Assembly (NCBI GenBank): GCA_964458325.1
Contig: CAYWIM010000008.1
Location: 9,157 to 73,156 of the forward strand
Direction of reading: 5' to 3'
Length of the DNA: 64,000 nt
Origin: JAGMXM01 sp964458325
Lineage (GTDB): Bacteria; Verrucomicrobiota; Verrucomicrobiia; Limisphaerales; UBA1319
In this document: positions 25,042-35,700 of the stretch, piece after piece
Layout: every line of letters begins with the position of its first letter
Numbering within the stretch: the stretch's first letter is position 1
Translations under genes and position numbers: made by a program
Notes under the pieces: model-generated
What the model saw: the letters and a program-made list of their open reading frames with translations, nothing else
What the model was told of the DNA's origin: nothing
Databases searched by the model: none

Positions 25042-27663
25042 ATGGCTCAAACCAGGATCACATCGAATCGGTGGCGGGGGTGGCCGAGCTCAGCCTCGGG
25101 GATCGGCCTTCTGGGGGCATTGCTGTGGCTGGGTTCGAACCTCGTTTTCGGCGCGGATTTCGAAGCCGCCCATCGCCAATGGCTGCAGGGCGATCACGCC
25201 CAGACGATCGCCGCCGCGGAACGGGCCCTTGCCGAAGACCCCGCCGACCAGGAATGGACCTGCCTGCTCCTCGAGGGATTGCTGACCATCGGGCAATATG
25301 AATCGGCCAGCCAGGTCGCATCCAACGCCCTCGCCCGCGAGTCCATCGGCCTTCGTCTCCGGTGGTTTGCGCGGGAGTCATTCCTCTACACCGGCCGATC
25401 GAACGAGGCCGCCGCGCAGCTCGAAGCCATCACGCAGACGGTCTCGGCCCGCCCATGGGCTTACCGGGCGCCGGCCGACCTGGTGGCGTTCGGCCGAGTC
25501 GCACTCCGCATGGGCGGCGATCCCAAGCTGGTCCGGGACCGGATTTTCGAGGCGGCCCGGCAATCCCATCCGGACCTGCGCGAGGCCTGGATCGCCAGCG
25601 GCGAGCTCGCTCTTGACAAACACGATTTCGCGCTGGCCGCGCGCACCTTCGAGGATGGACTGAAGCGGCTGCCGGAAGATCCGGATCTTTTGGCGGGCCT
25701 GGCCAGGGCCTACGCGCCCAGCGATCGGAAGGCCATGCTCGACCGGATCCAGGCCGCGCTCGCCCACAACCCGCGCCACATCCCCAGCCTGCTGCTCTGG
25801 ATCGACCATCGGATCGATGCCGAGGAATACGCGGACGCGGACGAGCTGCTCGATCAGATCTACCAGATCAATCCGAGGCATCCGGAGCTGTGGGCATATC
25901 GCGCCGTCCTGGCCCATTTGCGCCACCAGCCCGAGGCGGAGAGATCGGCTCGGGAAAGCGCCTTGCGGCCCTGGCCCGGCAATCCCGAGGTGGACCATCT
26001 GATCGGGCGGAAGCTTTCCCAGAAATACCGGTTCACCGAAGGGGCGGCCCACCAGCGGGAGGCGCTGGCGCGCGAGCCGGGCCATCTCCGGGCCAGGATC
26101 CAGCTTGCGCAGGACCTGCTGCGCCTGGGGCAGGCGGACGAGGGATGGCGTCTGGCCCGCGAGGTGCATCAGGCGGATCCGTATGACGTGACCGCCTACA
26201 ACCTCGTCACACTCCACGACACGATGGCGGGTTTTGCGTCCCTGACCAACGGCCATTTCATCGTTCGGATGAGCCAGGATGAAGCCGCTCTGTATGGCGA
26301 TCGTGTTTTGGACCTGCTCGATCGAGCTAGGCAGCGGCTCACCGACCGGTACGAGCTCGCGCTCGATCATCCGGTGACAGTCGAGATCTTCCCCGAGTCG
26401 AAGGATTTTGCGGTGCGCACATTCGGGATGCCGGAGAACCCGGGGTATCTGGGGGTCTGTTTTGGGCGGGTGATCACGGCCAGCAGCCCCGCCGCGCACG
26501 CCGGGCGCCCAGTGAACTGGGAGGCGATGCTGTGGCACGAGTTCACCCATGTCATCACCCTGCAGCTCACGAGCCACCGGATGCCCCGCTGGCTGAGCGA
26601 AGGCATTTCCGTCTTCGAGGAGGGCCAGGCCAATCCGGCCTGGGCCCCCGCCCTGAGCCCGCGCGACCGCGAGATGATCCTCGGCGACGATCTCCTGCCC
26701 GTGTCCCGCCTGAGCGCAGCGTTCCTCACGCCGCCATCGAGCGAGCATCTCCAGTTCGCCTATTTCCAGTCCGCGCTGGCGGTGGAATTCATCGTCGAAC
26801 GATTCGGGCGCGGCTGTCTGCGGGACATTCTGCGCGACCTTGGCGAAGGGATCGGGCTCGAGCAGGCGATCGAGAAACGCGCGGCGCCCATGGCCCGCAT
26901 CGACCGCGATTTCATCGCATTCGCGCGCGCGCGCGCCCGAGAGCTGGCGCCGGGGCTGGACTGGCAGAAACCGGCCTCAGCGGCATCGCCCGGCCGCCCG
27001 GCGACCTTGAGCGAAGCTATCCGGTCCCACACGGGGCATCCGGCCAATTATTGGGAGCTCATGGCGGCCGCCCGGCGTGCGATCGAGGATCGGCAATGGG
27101 ACGAGGCCCAGGCGGCGCTGCGGGTGCTGATCGATTTGCATCCCGGCCAGACTGGCCCGGGCAACGCCCACGAGCTGATGGCGGCGGTCCATCGTGCCCG
27201 GGGCGACGCGGCGGGCGAACGCCGCGCCCTGGCCCGGCTGGCCGAGATCGATGGCGAGGCCCCCGAGGCGTATCTGCGCCTGATGGAGCTGGCCGCCGCG
27301 GATGGCGATTGGAAAGCGGTGGTTTTGAACGCGCGCCGGTTTCTGGCGGTGAATCCGTTGGTGGCTGCGCCTTACCGGCGCCTGGCCGAGGCATGCGAAG
27401 CCCTCGAGGATTGGCCGGGCGCGGCGGTGGCGTATCGGACCTGGCTCCGGCTCGATCCTCCCAATCCGGCGGCCGTCCGGATTCCGCTGGCCCGTGCCCT
27501 GCATCGCATCGGCGATCCGGAAGCCCGCCGCCAGCTTTTGGCCGCCCTCGAAGATGCGCCGCGCCACCGCGAAGGATTGCGGCTTCTGCTCGAGATGCAC
27601 GGTGCGGCGGCTGGCGCATCGAAGCCGCCGGCGCCGGCGCAGCCGTCGGAGGCGCTGCCGTGA
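25042..27663 (+). CDS. Secreted TPR protein with gluzincin (HExxH) peptidase domain
   Basis: An 873-residue protein with a signal peptide (GIGLLGALLWLGSNLVFGADF, cleaved near residue 37). About ten TPR-like helical repeats follow, through about residue 400. A zinc metallopeptidase domain of the MA/M1-like gluzincin type is next, with zinc ligands in LWHEFTHVI and the third ligand Glu in PRWLSEGISVFEEG (near residues 500-530). Further TPR repeats occupy residues 660-860. ATG 25042 was chosen because longer frames run back through the tRNA gene. It probably processes or recruits periplasmic proteins. Its stop overlaps an in-frame GTG of the DUF4159 gene, so it is linked to the MoxR operon. Confidence 0.88.
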   Translation: MAQTRITSNRWRGWPSSASGIGLLGALLWLGSNLVFGADFEAAHRQWLQGDHAQTIAAAERALAEDPADQEWTCLLLEGLLTIGQYESASQVASNALARESIGLRLRWFARESFLYTGRSNEAAAQLEAITQTVSARPWAYRAPADLVAFGRVALRMGGDPKLVRDRIFEAARQSHPDLREAWIASGELALDKHDFALAARTFEDGLKRLPEDPDLLAGLARAYAPSDRKAMLDRIQAALAHNPRHIPSLLLWIDHRIDAEEYADADELLDQIYQINPRHPELWAYRAVLAHLRHQPEAERSARESALRPWPGNPEVDHLIGRKLSQKYRFTEGAAHQREALAREPGHLRARIQLAQDLLRLGQADEGWRLAREVHQADPYDVTAYNLVTLHDTMAGFASLTNGHFIVRMSQDEAALYGDRVLDLLDRARQRLTDRYELALDHPVTVEIFPESKDFAVRTFGMPENPGYLGVCFGRVITASSPAAHAGRPVNWEAMLWHEFTHVITLQLTSHRMPRWLSEGISVFEEGQANPAWAPALSPRDREMILGDDLLPVSRLSAAFLTPPSSEHLQFAYFQSALAVEFIVERFGRGCLRDILRDLGEGIGLEQAIEKRAAPMARIDRDFIAFARARARELAPGLDWQKPASAASPGRPATLSEAIRSHTGHPANYWELMAAARRAIEDRQWDEAQAALRVLIDLHPGQTGPGNAHELMAAVHRARGDAAGERRALARLAEIDGEAPEAYLRLMELAAADGDWKAVVLNARRFLAVNPLVAAPYRRLAEACEALEDWPGAAVAYRTWLRLDPPNPAAVRIPLARALHRIGDPEARRQLLAALEDAPRHREGLRLLLEMHGAAAGASKPPAPAQPSEALP

Positions 27664-27689
27664 ATGACCCCGCAAAAGGCGATCGAATT

Positions 27690-28598
27690 ATGGGTCATGA
27701 ACCCAAAGCGATGGACATCGATGTAACGCGCGCTGGATGGGAGAGGAGACGATGGATCGGGGGGTGGATCCTGGTATTTCTGTTGTTGGCGGCGGGGCTG
27801 GCGTGGGGGCAGCGCCGCTGGGGGCGCGGATATTCTTACGAGGGAGGCGGATTCCGGACGGCGCGCGAGGTCCCTACGCACAGCACGGGGACGCCGGTCT
27901 GGACCAACGCGCCCGGGTTCGAGAAGGACGTGTTCACCTTCGTGCGGATCCGCTACCAGCGGGGGCGGGGCGGGTGGGGTGGCGGCTGGGCCACGGACCT
28001 GCCCGACAGCGATCTGAACTTCGCCTATCGCCTGCAGCAGATGACCTCGCTCCGGGTCGATCCGGACGGCCGGATCCTGCGGCTGACCGATCCCGAGCTG
28101 GCCGATTTCCCGTTCATCTACATCGTCGAGCCGGGCGGGCTTTCCCTCGACGACGACGAGGCCGCCGCGCTCCGGAAATACCTGTTGAACGGCGGATTCC
28201 TGATGCTGGACGACTTCTGGGGCGAGCGGGAATGGGACAACTGCGAGCGCGAGATGTCGCGGGTGTTCCCGGACCGCCGCTTTGCGGAGCTGCCATTGGA
28301 TCATCCCATTTACCGGTGCGTCTTTCAGATCGCCGCCAAGGGCCAGGTGCCCGCCGTCGATCTCGGCATCGAGAGCCAATGGTCCGGCGTCACCTGGGAG
28401 CGCGAGGATGCGCGGACCGTCCATCATCGGGCGATCTTCGACGACCAGCACCGCATCATGGTCATCGCCACCCACAACACCGACAACGGCGACGGCTGGG
28501 AGCGCGAAGGTGAAAATGATTATTATTTCCATCGGTTCTGCGAAAAGATTGCCTACCCGCTGGGCATCAATATCCTGTTTTACGCGATGACCCATTGA
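27690..28598 (+). CDS. DUF4159 membrane-anchored protein
   Basis: A protein of about 302 residues with one N-terminal membrane helix (WIGGWILVFLLLAAGLAW) and a periplasmic DUF4159 domain. The domain has the family features DLPDSDLNFAYRLQQMTSL, the acidic GGFLMLDDFWGEREWDN block near residue 177, and the tail EKIAYPLGINILFYAMTH. DUF4159 resembles a glutamine-amidotransferase-like Rossmann fold and is often found next to MoxR and vWA genes; its chemistry is unknown. Starts at GTG 27660, ATG 27690 or ATG 27711 are all possible. It ends 58 bases before the moxR gene. Confidence 0.85.
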   Translation: MGHEPKAMDIDVTRAGWERRRWIGGWILVFLLLAAGLAWGQRRWGRGYSYEGGGFRTAREVPTHSTGTPVWTNAPGFEKDVFTFVRIRYQRGRGGWGGGWATDLPDSDLNFAYRLQQMTSLRVDPDGRILRLTDPELADFPFIYIVEPGGLSLDDDEAAALRKYLLNGGFLMLDDFWGEREWDNCEREMSRVFPDRRFAELPLDHPIYRCVFQIAAKGQVPAVDLGIESQWSGVTWEREDARTVHHRAIFDDQHRIMVIATHNTDNGDGWEREGENDYYFHRFCEKIAYPLGINILFYAMTH

Positions 28599-28656
28599 GC
28601 CCCGCGCGGTCGCGCGGGATCCGAACATTCATCCCAACACGATCCTCCGAACGATT

Positions 28657-29703
28657 ATGACTGCCATCCAACCGCCGCCGGATCCAACCGCCGCCGATGC
28701 CGGGACGTCGCCCTATCGCCTGGAGCGGGAGGGGGTCGAGCGGCTGGTCGAAGGCCGAGCCCGGCTCGAGCGCGAGCTCGGCAAGGTGATCGTGGGACAG
28801 CAGGCCGTGATCGAGCAGCTTCTCATCGCGCTGCTGGCCGGCGGGCACTGCCTGATCACGGGCGCCCCCGGCCTGGCCAAAACGCTCCTGGTCAAATCCC
28901 TGGCCCGGATCCTCGAGCTCAAGTTCCAGCGGATCCAGTTCACGCCGGATCTCATGCCGGCCGACATCACCGGCACCGAAATCCTCCAGGACTCGCCCGA
29001 GGGGCGGAAGCTGGTGTTCGTGCGCGGCCCGCTCTTTGCGAACATGATCCTGGCCGACGAGATCAACCGGACACCGCCGAAGACGCAGGCGGCGCTGCTC
29101 GAGGCGATGCAGGAGCTCCAGGTGACGGCGGCGGGTGTCCGATACCCGCTGGATCCGCCCTTCTTTGTCCTGGCCACGCAGAACCCGATCGAGATGGAAG
29201 GGACCTACCCGCTCCCCGAGGCCCAGCTCGACCGGTTCATGTTCAACGTGGTGATCGACTACCTGCCGCTCGAGGACGAGGTGGCGGTGGTGACGCGCAC
29301 CACGGCCGAGCCGCCGGCCGAGCTCGAGCCGGTGTTCACCGGCCTGGACGTCCTGTTCTTCCATCGACTGATCCGGCAGGTGCCGATTGCAACGGAGATC
29401 GTCCGCTACGCGGTCGCGATCGCCGCAGCGTCCAGGCCGCGGCAGCCGGGCGCGCCGGAGTTCGTCGACCAATGGGTCAGCTGGGGCGCGGGGACTCGAG
29501 CCGCGCAGTACCTGGTGCTGGGCGCCAAGGTCCGCGCCCTCCTTCAAGGACGCGCCCACGTGGCCGCCGATGACATCCGCGCCCTGGCGCCGCCGACGCT
29601 GAGGCATCGGATCCTGCTCAATTACCGGGCCGAGGCCGAGGGGATCCGGCCTGAAACCATGATCCAGCGCCTGCTCGATCATGTTGCGCCGCCATTGAAA
29701 TGA
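28657..29703 (+). CDS. MoxR-family AAA+ ATPase (first operon)
   Basis: A 348-residue AAA+ chaperone-like ATPase. Walker A is GAPGLAKTLLVKSL near residue 69, Walker B is MILADEINRTPPKTQ near residue 130, sensor 1 lies in FFVLATQNPIEMEGTYPLPE, and the C-terminal lid ends with PPTLRHRILLNYRAEAEG. MoxR proteins remodel or insert cofactors into vWA-containing partners, which here are encoded directly downstream. Its stop overlaps the DUF58 start by four bases. A second MoxR gene with the same role lies at 52655. Confidence 0.95.
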   Translation: MTAIQPPPDPTAADAGTSPYRLEREGVERLVEGRARLERELGKVIVGQQAVIEQLLIALLAGGHCLITGAPGLAKTLLVKSLARILELKFQRIQFTPDLMPADITGTEILQDSPEGRKLVFVRGPLFANMILADEINRTPPKTQAALLEAMQELQVTAAGVRYPLDPPFFVLATQNPIEMEGTYPLPEAQLDRFMFNVVIDYLPLEDEVAVVTRTTAEPPAELEPVFTGLDVLFFHRLIRQVPIATEIVRYAVAIAAASRPRQPGAPEFVDQWVSWGAGTRAAQYLVLGAKVRALLQGRAHVAADDIRALAPPTLRHRILLNYRAEAEGIRPETMIQRLLDHVAPPLK

Positions 29704-30683
29704 CGAATCCGGGATCCACCCAGACGCGCGATGCGGGCGCGGGGTTCATCGAGCCCCGGGTGCTGATGCGGATCCGCAACCTGGAGCTGCGCGCCCGGGT
29801 GGCGGTCGAGGGATTCTGGAGCGGGCTCCACCGCAGCCCGTATCACGGGTTTTCGGTCGAGTTCACCGAATACCGGCCCTATGCGGCGGGGGACGATCCC
29901 CGCTACCTCGACTGGCGCGTTCTGGGCCGGAGCGACCGCTATTTCATCAAGAAATTCGAGGATGAGACCAATCTGCGCTGTCATCTGCTGGTCGACTTGA
30001 GCCGCTCGATGAGTTTTGGGACCACCGGCTACACGAAGCTGCAATATGCGGCGACCCTGGCGGCGACGCTGGCGTTTCTGCTGCAGCAGCAGGGCGACGC
30101 GGTGGGGCTGCTGACGTTCGACGAGCGGGTGCGGGACGTCCTGCCGGCGCGTCATCGGCCGGGCCACCTGCGGCGATTGCTGGTCGCCCTCGAGCAGGCG
30201 GCGGGCGGGCGGGCGACCAACCTGGCCGCTCCGCTGCGCCGCATCGTCGAGCTGGTGCGCAAACGGGGATTGATCGTTCTGATCTCCGATCTCCTGGCGC
30301 CGCGGGAGCCGCTCGAGCAGTCCCTGACGCCCCTGGCGGCATCCGGGCACGAGGTCATTGTGTTTCAGGTGCTCGATCCGGCCGAGCAAACCCTCGGTCT
30401 GGCCCAGCCCGCCATGTTCCGCGACCTCGAGTCCGGCCAGGTCCAGTTCATCGATCCCGCCGCCGCCCGGGCCGAATACCAGCGGCGGCTCGAGGCCCAT
30501 GGCGGCGCCATTCGGGCGCTCTGCCAGCGGCTGGGGATCGGCCTTCACCTGTTGGACACCGAGCGCCCGCTCGAGGCGGCGCTGTTCGATTTCCTGCGCG
30601 AGCGTCAGCAGCGCGGCAAGCTGCCGCGGCACGCCGCCGGGCGCGCGCGGCATCCGGACCCGGCGATCGCATCGACCGTATGA
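29700..30683 (+). CDS. DUF58 / vWA-like protein (first operon)
   Basis: A 327-residue soluble protein. It has the DUF58 core GFSVEFTEYRPYAAGDDPRYLDWRV near residue 58 (described here in part: EYRPYAAGDDPRYLDWR), followed by a vWA-like domain with the metal site LLVDLSRSMSFG near residue 98 and LIVLISDLLAP near 196. It is expected to work with the MoxR ATPase. ATGA overlaps on both sides couple it to moxR and to the BatA-like gene. The family is certain; the client protein is unknown. Confidence 0.93.
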   Translation: MTNPGSTQTRDAGAGFIEPRVLMRIRNLELRARVAVEGFWSGLHRSPYHGFSVEFTEYRPYAAGDDPRYLDWRVLGRSDRYFIKKFEDETNLRCHLLVDLSRSMSFGTTGYTKLQYAATLAATLAFLLQQQGDAVGLLTFDERVRDVLPARHRPGHLRRLLVALEQAAGGRATNLAAPLRRIVELVRKRGLIVLISDLLAPREPLEQSLTPLAASGHEVIVFQVLDPAEQTLGLAQPAMFRDLESGQVQFIDPAAARAEYQRRLEAHGGAIRALCQRLGIGLHLLDTERPLEAALFDFLRERQQRGKLPRHAAGRARHPDPAIASTV

Positions 30684-32788
30684 GCTTTCTGGCGCCGCTC
30701 TTTCTTCTCGGAACGCTGGCCATCGCGGCGCCGGTGATCTTCCATCTGCTCCGGCGCTCGACGCGGGAGCAGACTGTGTTCAGCTCGCTGATGTTCCTGC
30801 GGCCGACCCCGCCCCGATTCACCCGGCGGCGGCGATTCGAGCACGTGGCGCTGATGATCCTGCGCTGCCTGGTGTTGATCTTGCTGGCTGCGGGTTTTGC
30901 GCGCCCCTTTTTCCCCCAGGCGCTGCCCTCGGCGCCGGCGGCCGCATCCGCGAGCCGCCTGGCGGTGCTGCTGGACACCAGCGCCAGCATGCGGCGCGGA
31001 TCGCTCTGGACAAGCGCGTGCGCCCAGGCCATCGAGACGCTCCGCGGAGCGTCGCCTGCGGACCAGGCGGCGGTCTTTGTGTTCGATCGCCAGGTGCGCC
31101 CGCTGCTTTCGTTCGCGGAATGGGACAGCCTGCCGGCCGGCGACCGGCTCGGGGCGGTCCGCGCGCGGCTGGGGGCCACGTCGCCGGGCTGGTCGGAAAC
31201 GCGGTTGGGCGATGCCCTGGCCGCGGTGGCTGAGGCCGTGGCGGACTCGCCCGACACCAACGCGTTCCAGCAGCGCCGGATCATCCTGCTGACCGATCGC
31301 CAGCAGGGGAGCCGGCTCGAGGCGCTGGCCGCCTTCGACTGGCCTTCCGGCATCGAGCTCGCGCTGCCCTCCCTCCCGATCCCGCCCACCGCCAACGCCA
31401 GCCTCGAATGGGTCGCCGATGCCCGGGCAGACGCATCCGATCCCGCCGCTCCATCCCCGGTGCGGCTCCGGATCCGGAACGAGCCCGGCTCCGGTCGCGA
31501 TGAGTTTCAGGTGGGATGGCAGGGGGACGATCCGGGAGCATGGCTGGCCGAGCCCGTCGAGGTTCGAGTCCCTGCCGGCCAGAGCCGGACTTTGTTTCTC
31601 GGGCCGCCGCCGCTCCCGGGCGCCCGCCGCGTCGTGCTGCGCGGCGATGAAGAGGAGTTCGATAACACCCTGTTCGTCCTCAGCCCCGAGCCCGCCGAGC
31701 GACGGGTTCTCTACCTGGGACGCGATGCCGCGTCGGATCCCCGGCGGCCCCGCTATTTCCTCGAACGCGCCCTGCGGGAGACGGCGCGTCACAAGGCGAT
31801 CCTGCGGGTGCTCGGGCCGGATGCGGATGCGGCAGCGGCGTCCAGCGAGGCGGATGCGGCGGCGGTGATTGTGGTGGCGGATCCCCTGCCGCCGGAGTGG
31901 GCGCGGGCGTTGCGCCAGCGGATCTCCGGGGGCCAGACCGTGGTGGTGTTGCTGCAGGACATCTCCGCCGCCGCGACGCTGGCGGTGTTGCTGGACCGCG
32001 ACCGGATCGATCTCGAGGAGGTTCCGTGCGTCCCGTTCGTCTTATGGAGCGAGATCGATTTCGAGCATCCGCTATTCGCGCCGTTCGTCGATCCCCGGTT
32101 CAGCGATTTCACCCGGATCCACTTCTGGAAATACCGGCGGCTGGATGAGAGGGCCATGCCGGGCGGGCGGGTGATCGCCCGGTACGACGGCGGGGATCCC
32201 GCATGGATCGACGCGGCGGTTGGCCAGGGACGCCTGCTCGTTCTGACATCGGGCTGGCATCCGTCCGACAGCCAGCTTGCATTGTCGTCGAAGTTCGTTC
32301 CGATGCTCTATTCGCTGCTGGACCTGGCCGCCGGGGGCGGCGATGAATCCGCGCAACTCCAGATTGGCGACGCGCTGCCGCTGCCGCGATCGGCTCGGCT
32401 GGGCAAGGAGACATGGGCCATTCGCACGCCGAGCGGCCGTGTTCAGCCATGGCCGGCGGGGGCTGCGCAGTGGGCGGAGACGGAGGAGCCGGGGATATAC
32501 GAGATGGCCTCGGGATCGATCCGCCGGCGGTTGGCGGTGAACCTGGCGCCGGCGGAGAGCCGGACCACGGCGATTCCGGCCGAGGAGATCGAGCGTCTGG
32601 GTCCGCCCGCGCCGGCCGCAACGAAGGCCGGCCGATCGGTGGTGCGCCAGGTCGCGGCCGAGGCTGCCGAGGTGGAAGGCCGCCAGAAGCTGTGGCGCTG
32701 GCTGCTGGCAGCAACGCTGGCGCTGGTGGTTTTCGAATCCTGGTGGGCCGGGCGCGCCGCGCGCCATTCGCTTGTGGAGGCCTCATGA
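30680..32788 (+). CDS. BatA-like vWA membrane protein (first operon)
   Basis: A 702-residue protein. It starts with the BatA N-terminal membrane unit (FLAPLFLLGTLAIAAPVIFH, then LMILRCLVLILLAAGFARPF). A vWA domain follows with an intact metal site LAVLLDTSASMRRG near residue 97 and IILLTDRQQG. Next come an Ig-like region and a glutamine-amidotransferase-like region (residues 330-560). One last helix near the end (WRWLLAATLALVVFESWWAG) anchors it. The large periplasmic part probably recognises a client. Both ends overlap neighbours by four bases. Similar Verrucomicrobial and Planctomycetal proteins sit in the same order after DUF58. Confidence 0.88.
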   Translation: MSFLAPLFLLGTLAIAAPVIFHLLRRSTREQTVFSSLMFLRPTPPRFTRRRRFEHVALMILRCLVLILLAAGFARPFFPQALPSAPAAASASRLAVLLDTSASMRRGSLWTSACAQAIETLRGASPADQAAVFVFDRQVRPLLSFAEWDSLPAGDRLGAVRARLGATSPGWSETRLGDALAAVAEAVADSPDTNAFQQRRIILLTDRQQGSRLEALAAFDWPSGIELALPSLPIPPTANASLEWVADARADASDPAAPSPVRLRIRNEPGSGRDEFQVGWQGDDPGAWLAEPVEVRVPAGQSRTLFLGPPPLPGARRVVLRGDEEEFDNTLFVLSPEPAERRVLYLGRDAASDPRRPRYFLERALRETARHKAILRVLGPDADAAAASSEADAAAVIVVADPLPPEWARALRQRISGGQTVVVLLQDISAAATLAVLLDRDRIDLEEVPCVPFVLWSEIDFEHPLFAPFVDPRFSDFTRIHFWKYRRLDERAMPGGRVIARYDGGDPAWIDAAVGQGRLLVLTSGWHPSDSQLALSSKFVPMLYSLLDLAAGGGDESAQLQIGDALPLPRSARLGKETWAIRTPSGRVQPWPAGAAQWAETEEPGIYEMASGSIRRRLAVNLAPAESRTTAIPAEEIERLGPPAPAATKAGRSVVRQVAAEAAEVEGRQKLWRWLLAATLALVVFESWWAGRAARHSLVEAS

Positions 32789-35700
32789 ACCGATTGCTGC
32801 GCATCCATCTCGGGCCGGTCGCCCGGCGCGACCGCCGGTGGCGATTGCATCGGGGGCTGGCGATCGCGTGGGCGGCCGCCGCGCTGTTCGGCCTGGCCCT
32901 TCTGGGCATGCAATCCACCGGGGGAATTCCGCCCGGTGGCGCCCGGGCGGCCGTGACGGTGCTGGGTGTTGCGGCGGCGGCGGCTGTCTGGGTCCGATGG
33001 TGGCGGCGGCGGACTGACCTCCGCCGGCTGGCGATCGAGATCGAAACGCATTTCCCTCCGCTCAACGGGCTCCTGCTCACCGCGGTCCAGCAGCCCGACA
33101 CCCCGGCTCGCCAGACCGGCTACCTCCAGCACCGCGTGGTCCAGGAAGCCATCGAGCACGGCCGCATGCATGACTGGCGCGACGCAGTCCCCCGCGCGCG
33201 ATGCCGTTGGGCGGTGGCCGCTCACGGGATCGCCCTGGCAAGCTGGATCGCGGTTCTCATGATTGCCCCTGGAATCCAGGGGCCGGCCCAGGAACGATCG
33301 GCCGCGCGAGCGGGGCGCTTCGAGATCGTCCCCGGCGATACCGAGCTCGAGCGAGGCGAGAGCCTGGTGGTTCTGGCGCGGTTTCCCGCGCCGCCGGCCG
33401 GCCCGGTCGAGCTGGCGATCGATCCGGGCCGGGCCGGAGCGCGCCGAATCCCCCTGGTCAAGAATCTGTCGGATCCCGAGTTCGGCGGCACCGTCCCCGA
33501 GGTCACCGCGGATCTCATCTATCGGGTTGAATACGCCGGGCAGCGGACTCGCGATTACCGGGTGACGGTGTATGAACATCCGCGGCTGGAACGCGCCGAC
33601 GCTGAGCTGACCTATCCGGCATACACGGGCCGGCCTGCGGAACGGATCCCCGATACCCGCCGGCTGACCGCAATCGAGGGGACGCGCCTGGATCTGACGC
33701 TTCAGCTGAACCATCCGGTCGCCACCGCCCGGCTGGTTGCCCAGGGAACACCCGCGCTGGCCATCGATCTGGAGACCGATCCCCAGCGAGCCGTCGCCAT
33801 CCTCCGACAATGGCCGCTGACCAACAGCCGCGTATTCCACGTCCAGCTGGTCGATCGGGCGGGACGCACCAACAAGGCGCCCGCCGAGCTGGCAATCGAG
33901 GCCCTTAGGAACCGCGCCCCGGAGATCCGCCTGGCCACGCCACGGGGAGACATCCGGCCTTCCGCGCTCGAGGAAGTGGCCTTCAGCGGCACGGTATGGG
34001 ATGATTTTGGCGTTCCCGCCTTCGGATTGGCTTACAGCGTAGCCGGGCAGGAGACGAGGTCCATCGAGCTCGGCCGGGACCTTTCGGGGCGGGCTCAGCA
34101 TCCGTTCCAGCATCTGCTTCGCCTGGAAGACCTCGGCGCCGAGCCCGCCCAGCTGATCTCCTGGCATGTCTGGGCCGAGGATCTGGGCCCCGATGGACAG
34201 ACGCGCCGGACAACCGGCGACCTGTTCTTCGCCGAGGTGCGCCCCTTTGACGAGGTGTTCCGCCAGGCGGCCAACCCCGGCAGCGGCTCATCCGAAGACC
34301 CCTCCGATCCATCGTCGGATCCCGGCGAGTCCGGCGGCGGCGGGGCGCCTCGGCTCATCGAGCTCCAGAAGCAGATCATCAGCGCCACCTGGAAGCTCCA
34401 GCGCGATCACGGCGCCAATGCCACCGAGCAATATCGCAAGGACATCCCCGTGGTTCGCGACTCGCAGGCGCAGGCTTTGGCTCAAGCCGAGCAGCAGCGC
34501 GAGCGCGCCGAGGACCCCGCCGCACAGTCGCAATGGGATGCGGTGACGGCGGCGATGCGGGATGCCCGGACGCATCTGGACCAGGCGGCCGGCTCGGCTG
34601 CCGCGCTCGCGCCGGCGCTGGCCGCCGAGCAATCCGCCTACCAGGCGCTGCTGCGGCTCCCCGAGCGCGATCGCGAGGTCGCCCGGTCCCGATCGAGGTC
34701 GCGGTCGGCCAGTCCATCGGCCGGGCAGGACCGGCAGCAGCAACAGCTCGATCAGCTCGAACTGACGCAGTCGGAGAACCGATACGAGACCGAGCGCCAG
34801 GCGGCGAGCCCGCCGACCGCCGAGCGCCGCGAGCAGCTCCAGGCGCTCCAGCGCCTCCAGGAGCTGGCCCGGCGCCAGCAGGACCTCAACGAGCGGCTTC
34901 GAGAGCTCCAGGCCAGCCTCAACGAGGCCCGGACCGAAGCCGAACGCGAGGCCATCCGCCGCCAGCTCAAGCGGCTCGAGGAGGAAGAACAGCAGATGCT
35001 CGCCGACGTCGATACGCTTCGCCAGCGGCTCGACCGCCCTGAAAACCAATCGCGGATGTCGGAGGAACGGCGCCAGCTCGACCAGGCCCGGCGCGACGTC
35101 CAGCGCGCCGCCGAGGCGGCGGCCGATGGGTCGGCCTCCCGCGCCCTGGCCGCAGGCGCCCGGGCCCAGCAGCAGCTCCAGGAGATCCGGGACAGCCTCC
35201 GGCGCCAGAGCGCCAGCCAGTTCGCCGACGAGCTTCGGCAGATGCGCTCGGCGGCTCGGGATCTGGCGCGCCAGCAGACGAACATCGCCGGGCGTCTGCG
35301 GGAGATTTCCGATCCTCGGCAACGGACCCTTTCGGACGCGCCTCAGCGCGAGGGTTTGATCGAGCGTCTGGCGCGCCAGCAGGAGGACCTGGAAGGTCTG
35401 GTGGACCAGGCGACGGACATCGCGCGCCAGGCGGTGGACTCGGAGGCCTTGCTGTCGCGCCAGCTCGAGGACGCGCTCCGACAGTTCGACCAGAGCGATG
35501 CGGCCCCGCTCCCGGCCATTCAGGAGGAGCTGCTCGAGCGCGGGCTCATGACCCGGCGGCTCTACGAGCGCCTCCAGGAATCCCGGAACCAGGGCCGAGC
35601 TCGAACCCTTTCGGCCGCCACCGAGCTTCTCCGCCAGGGGCTCGTTCCCCAGGCGACGCGCGCCGAACAGCTCGCCCGCGCCTCTCTCGATGATCTCACC

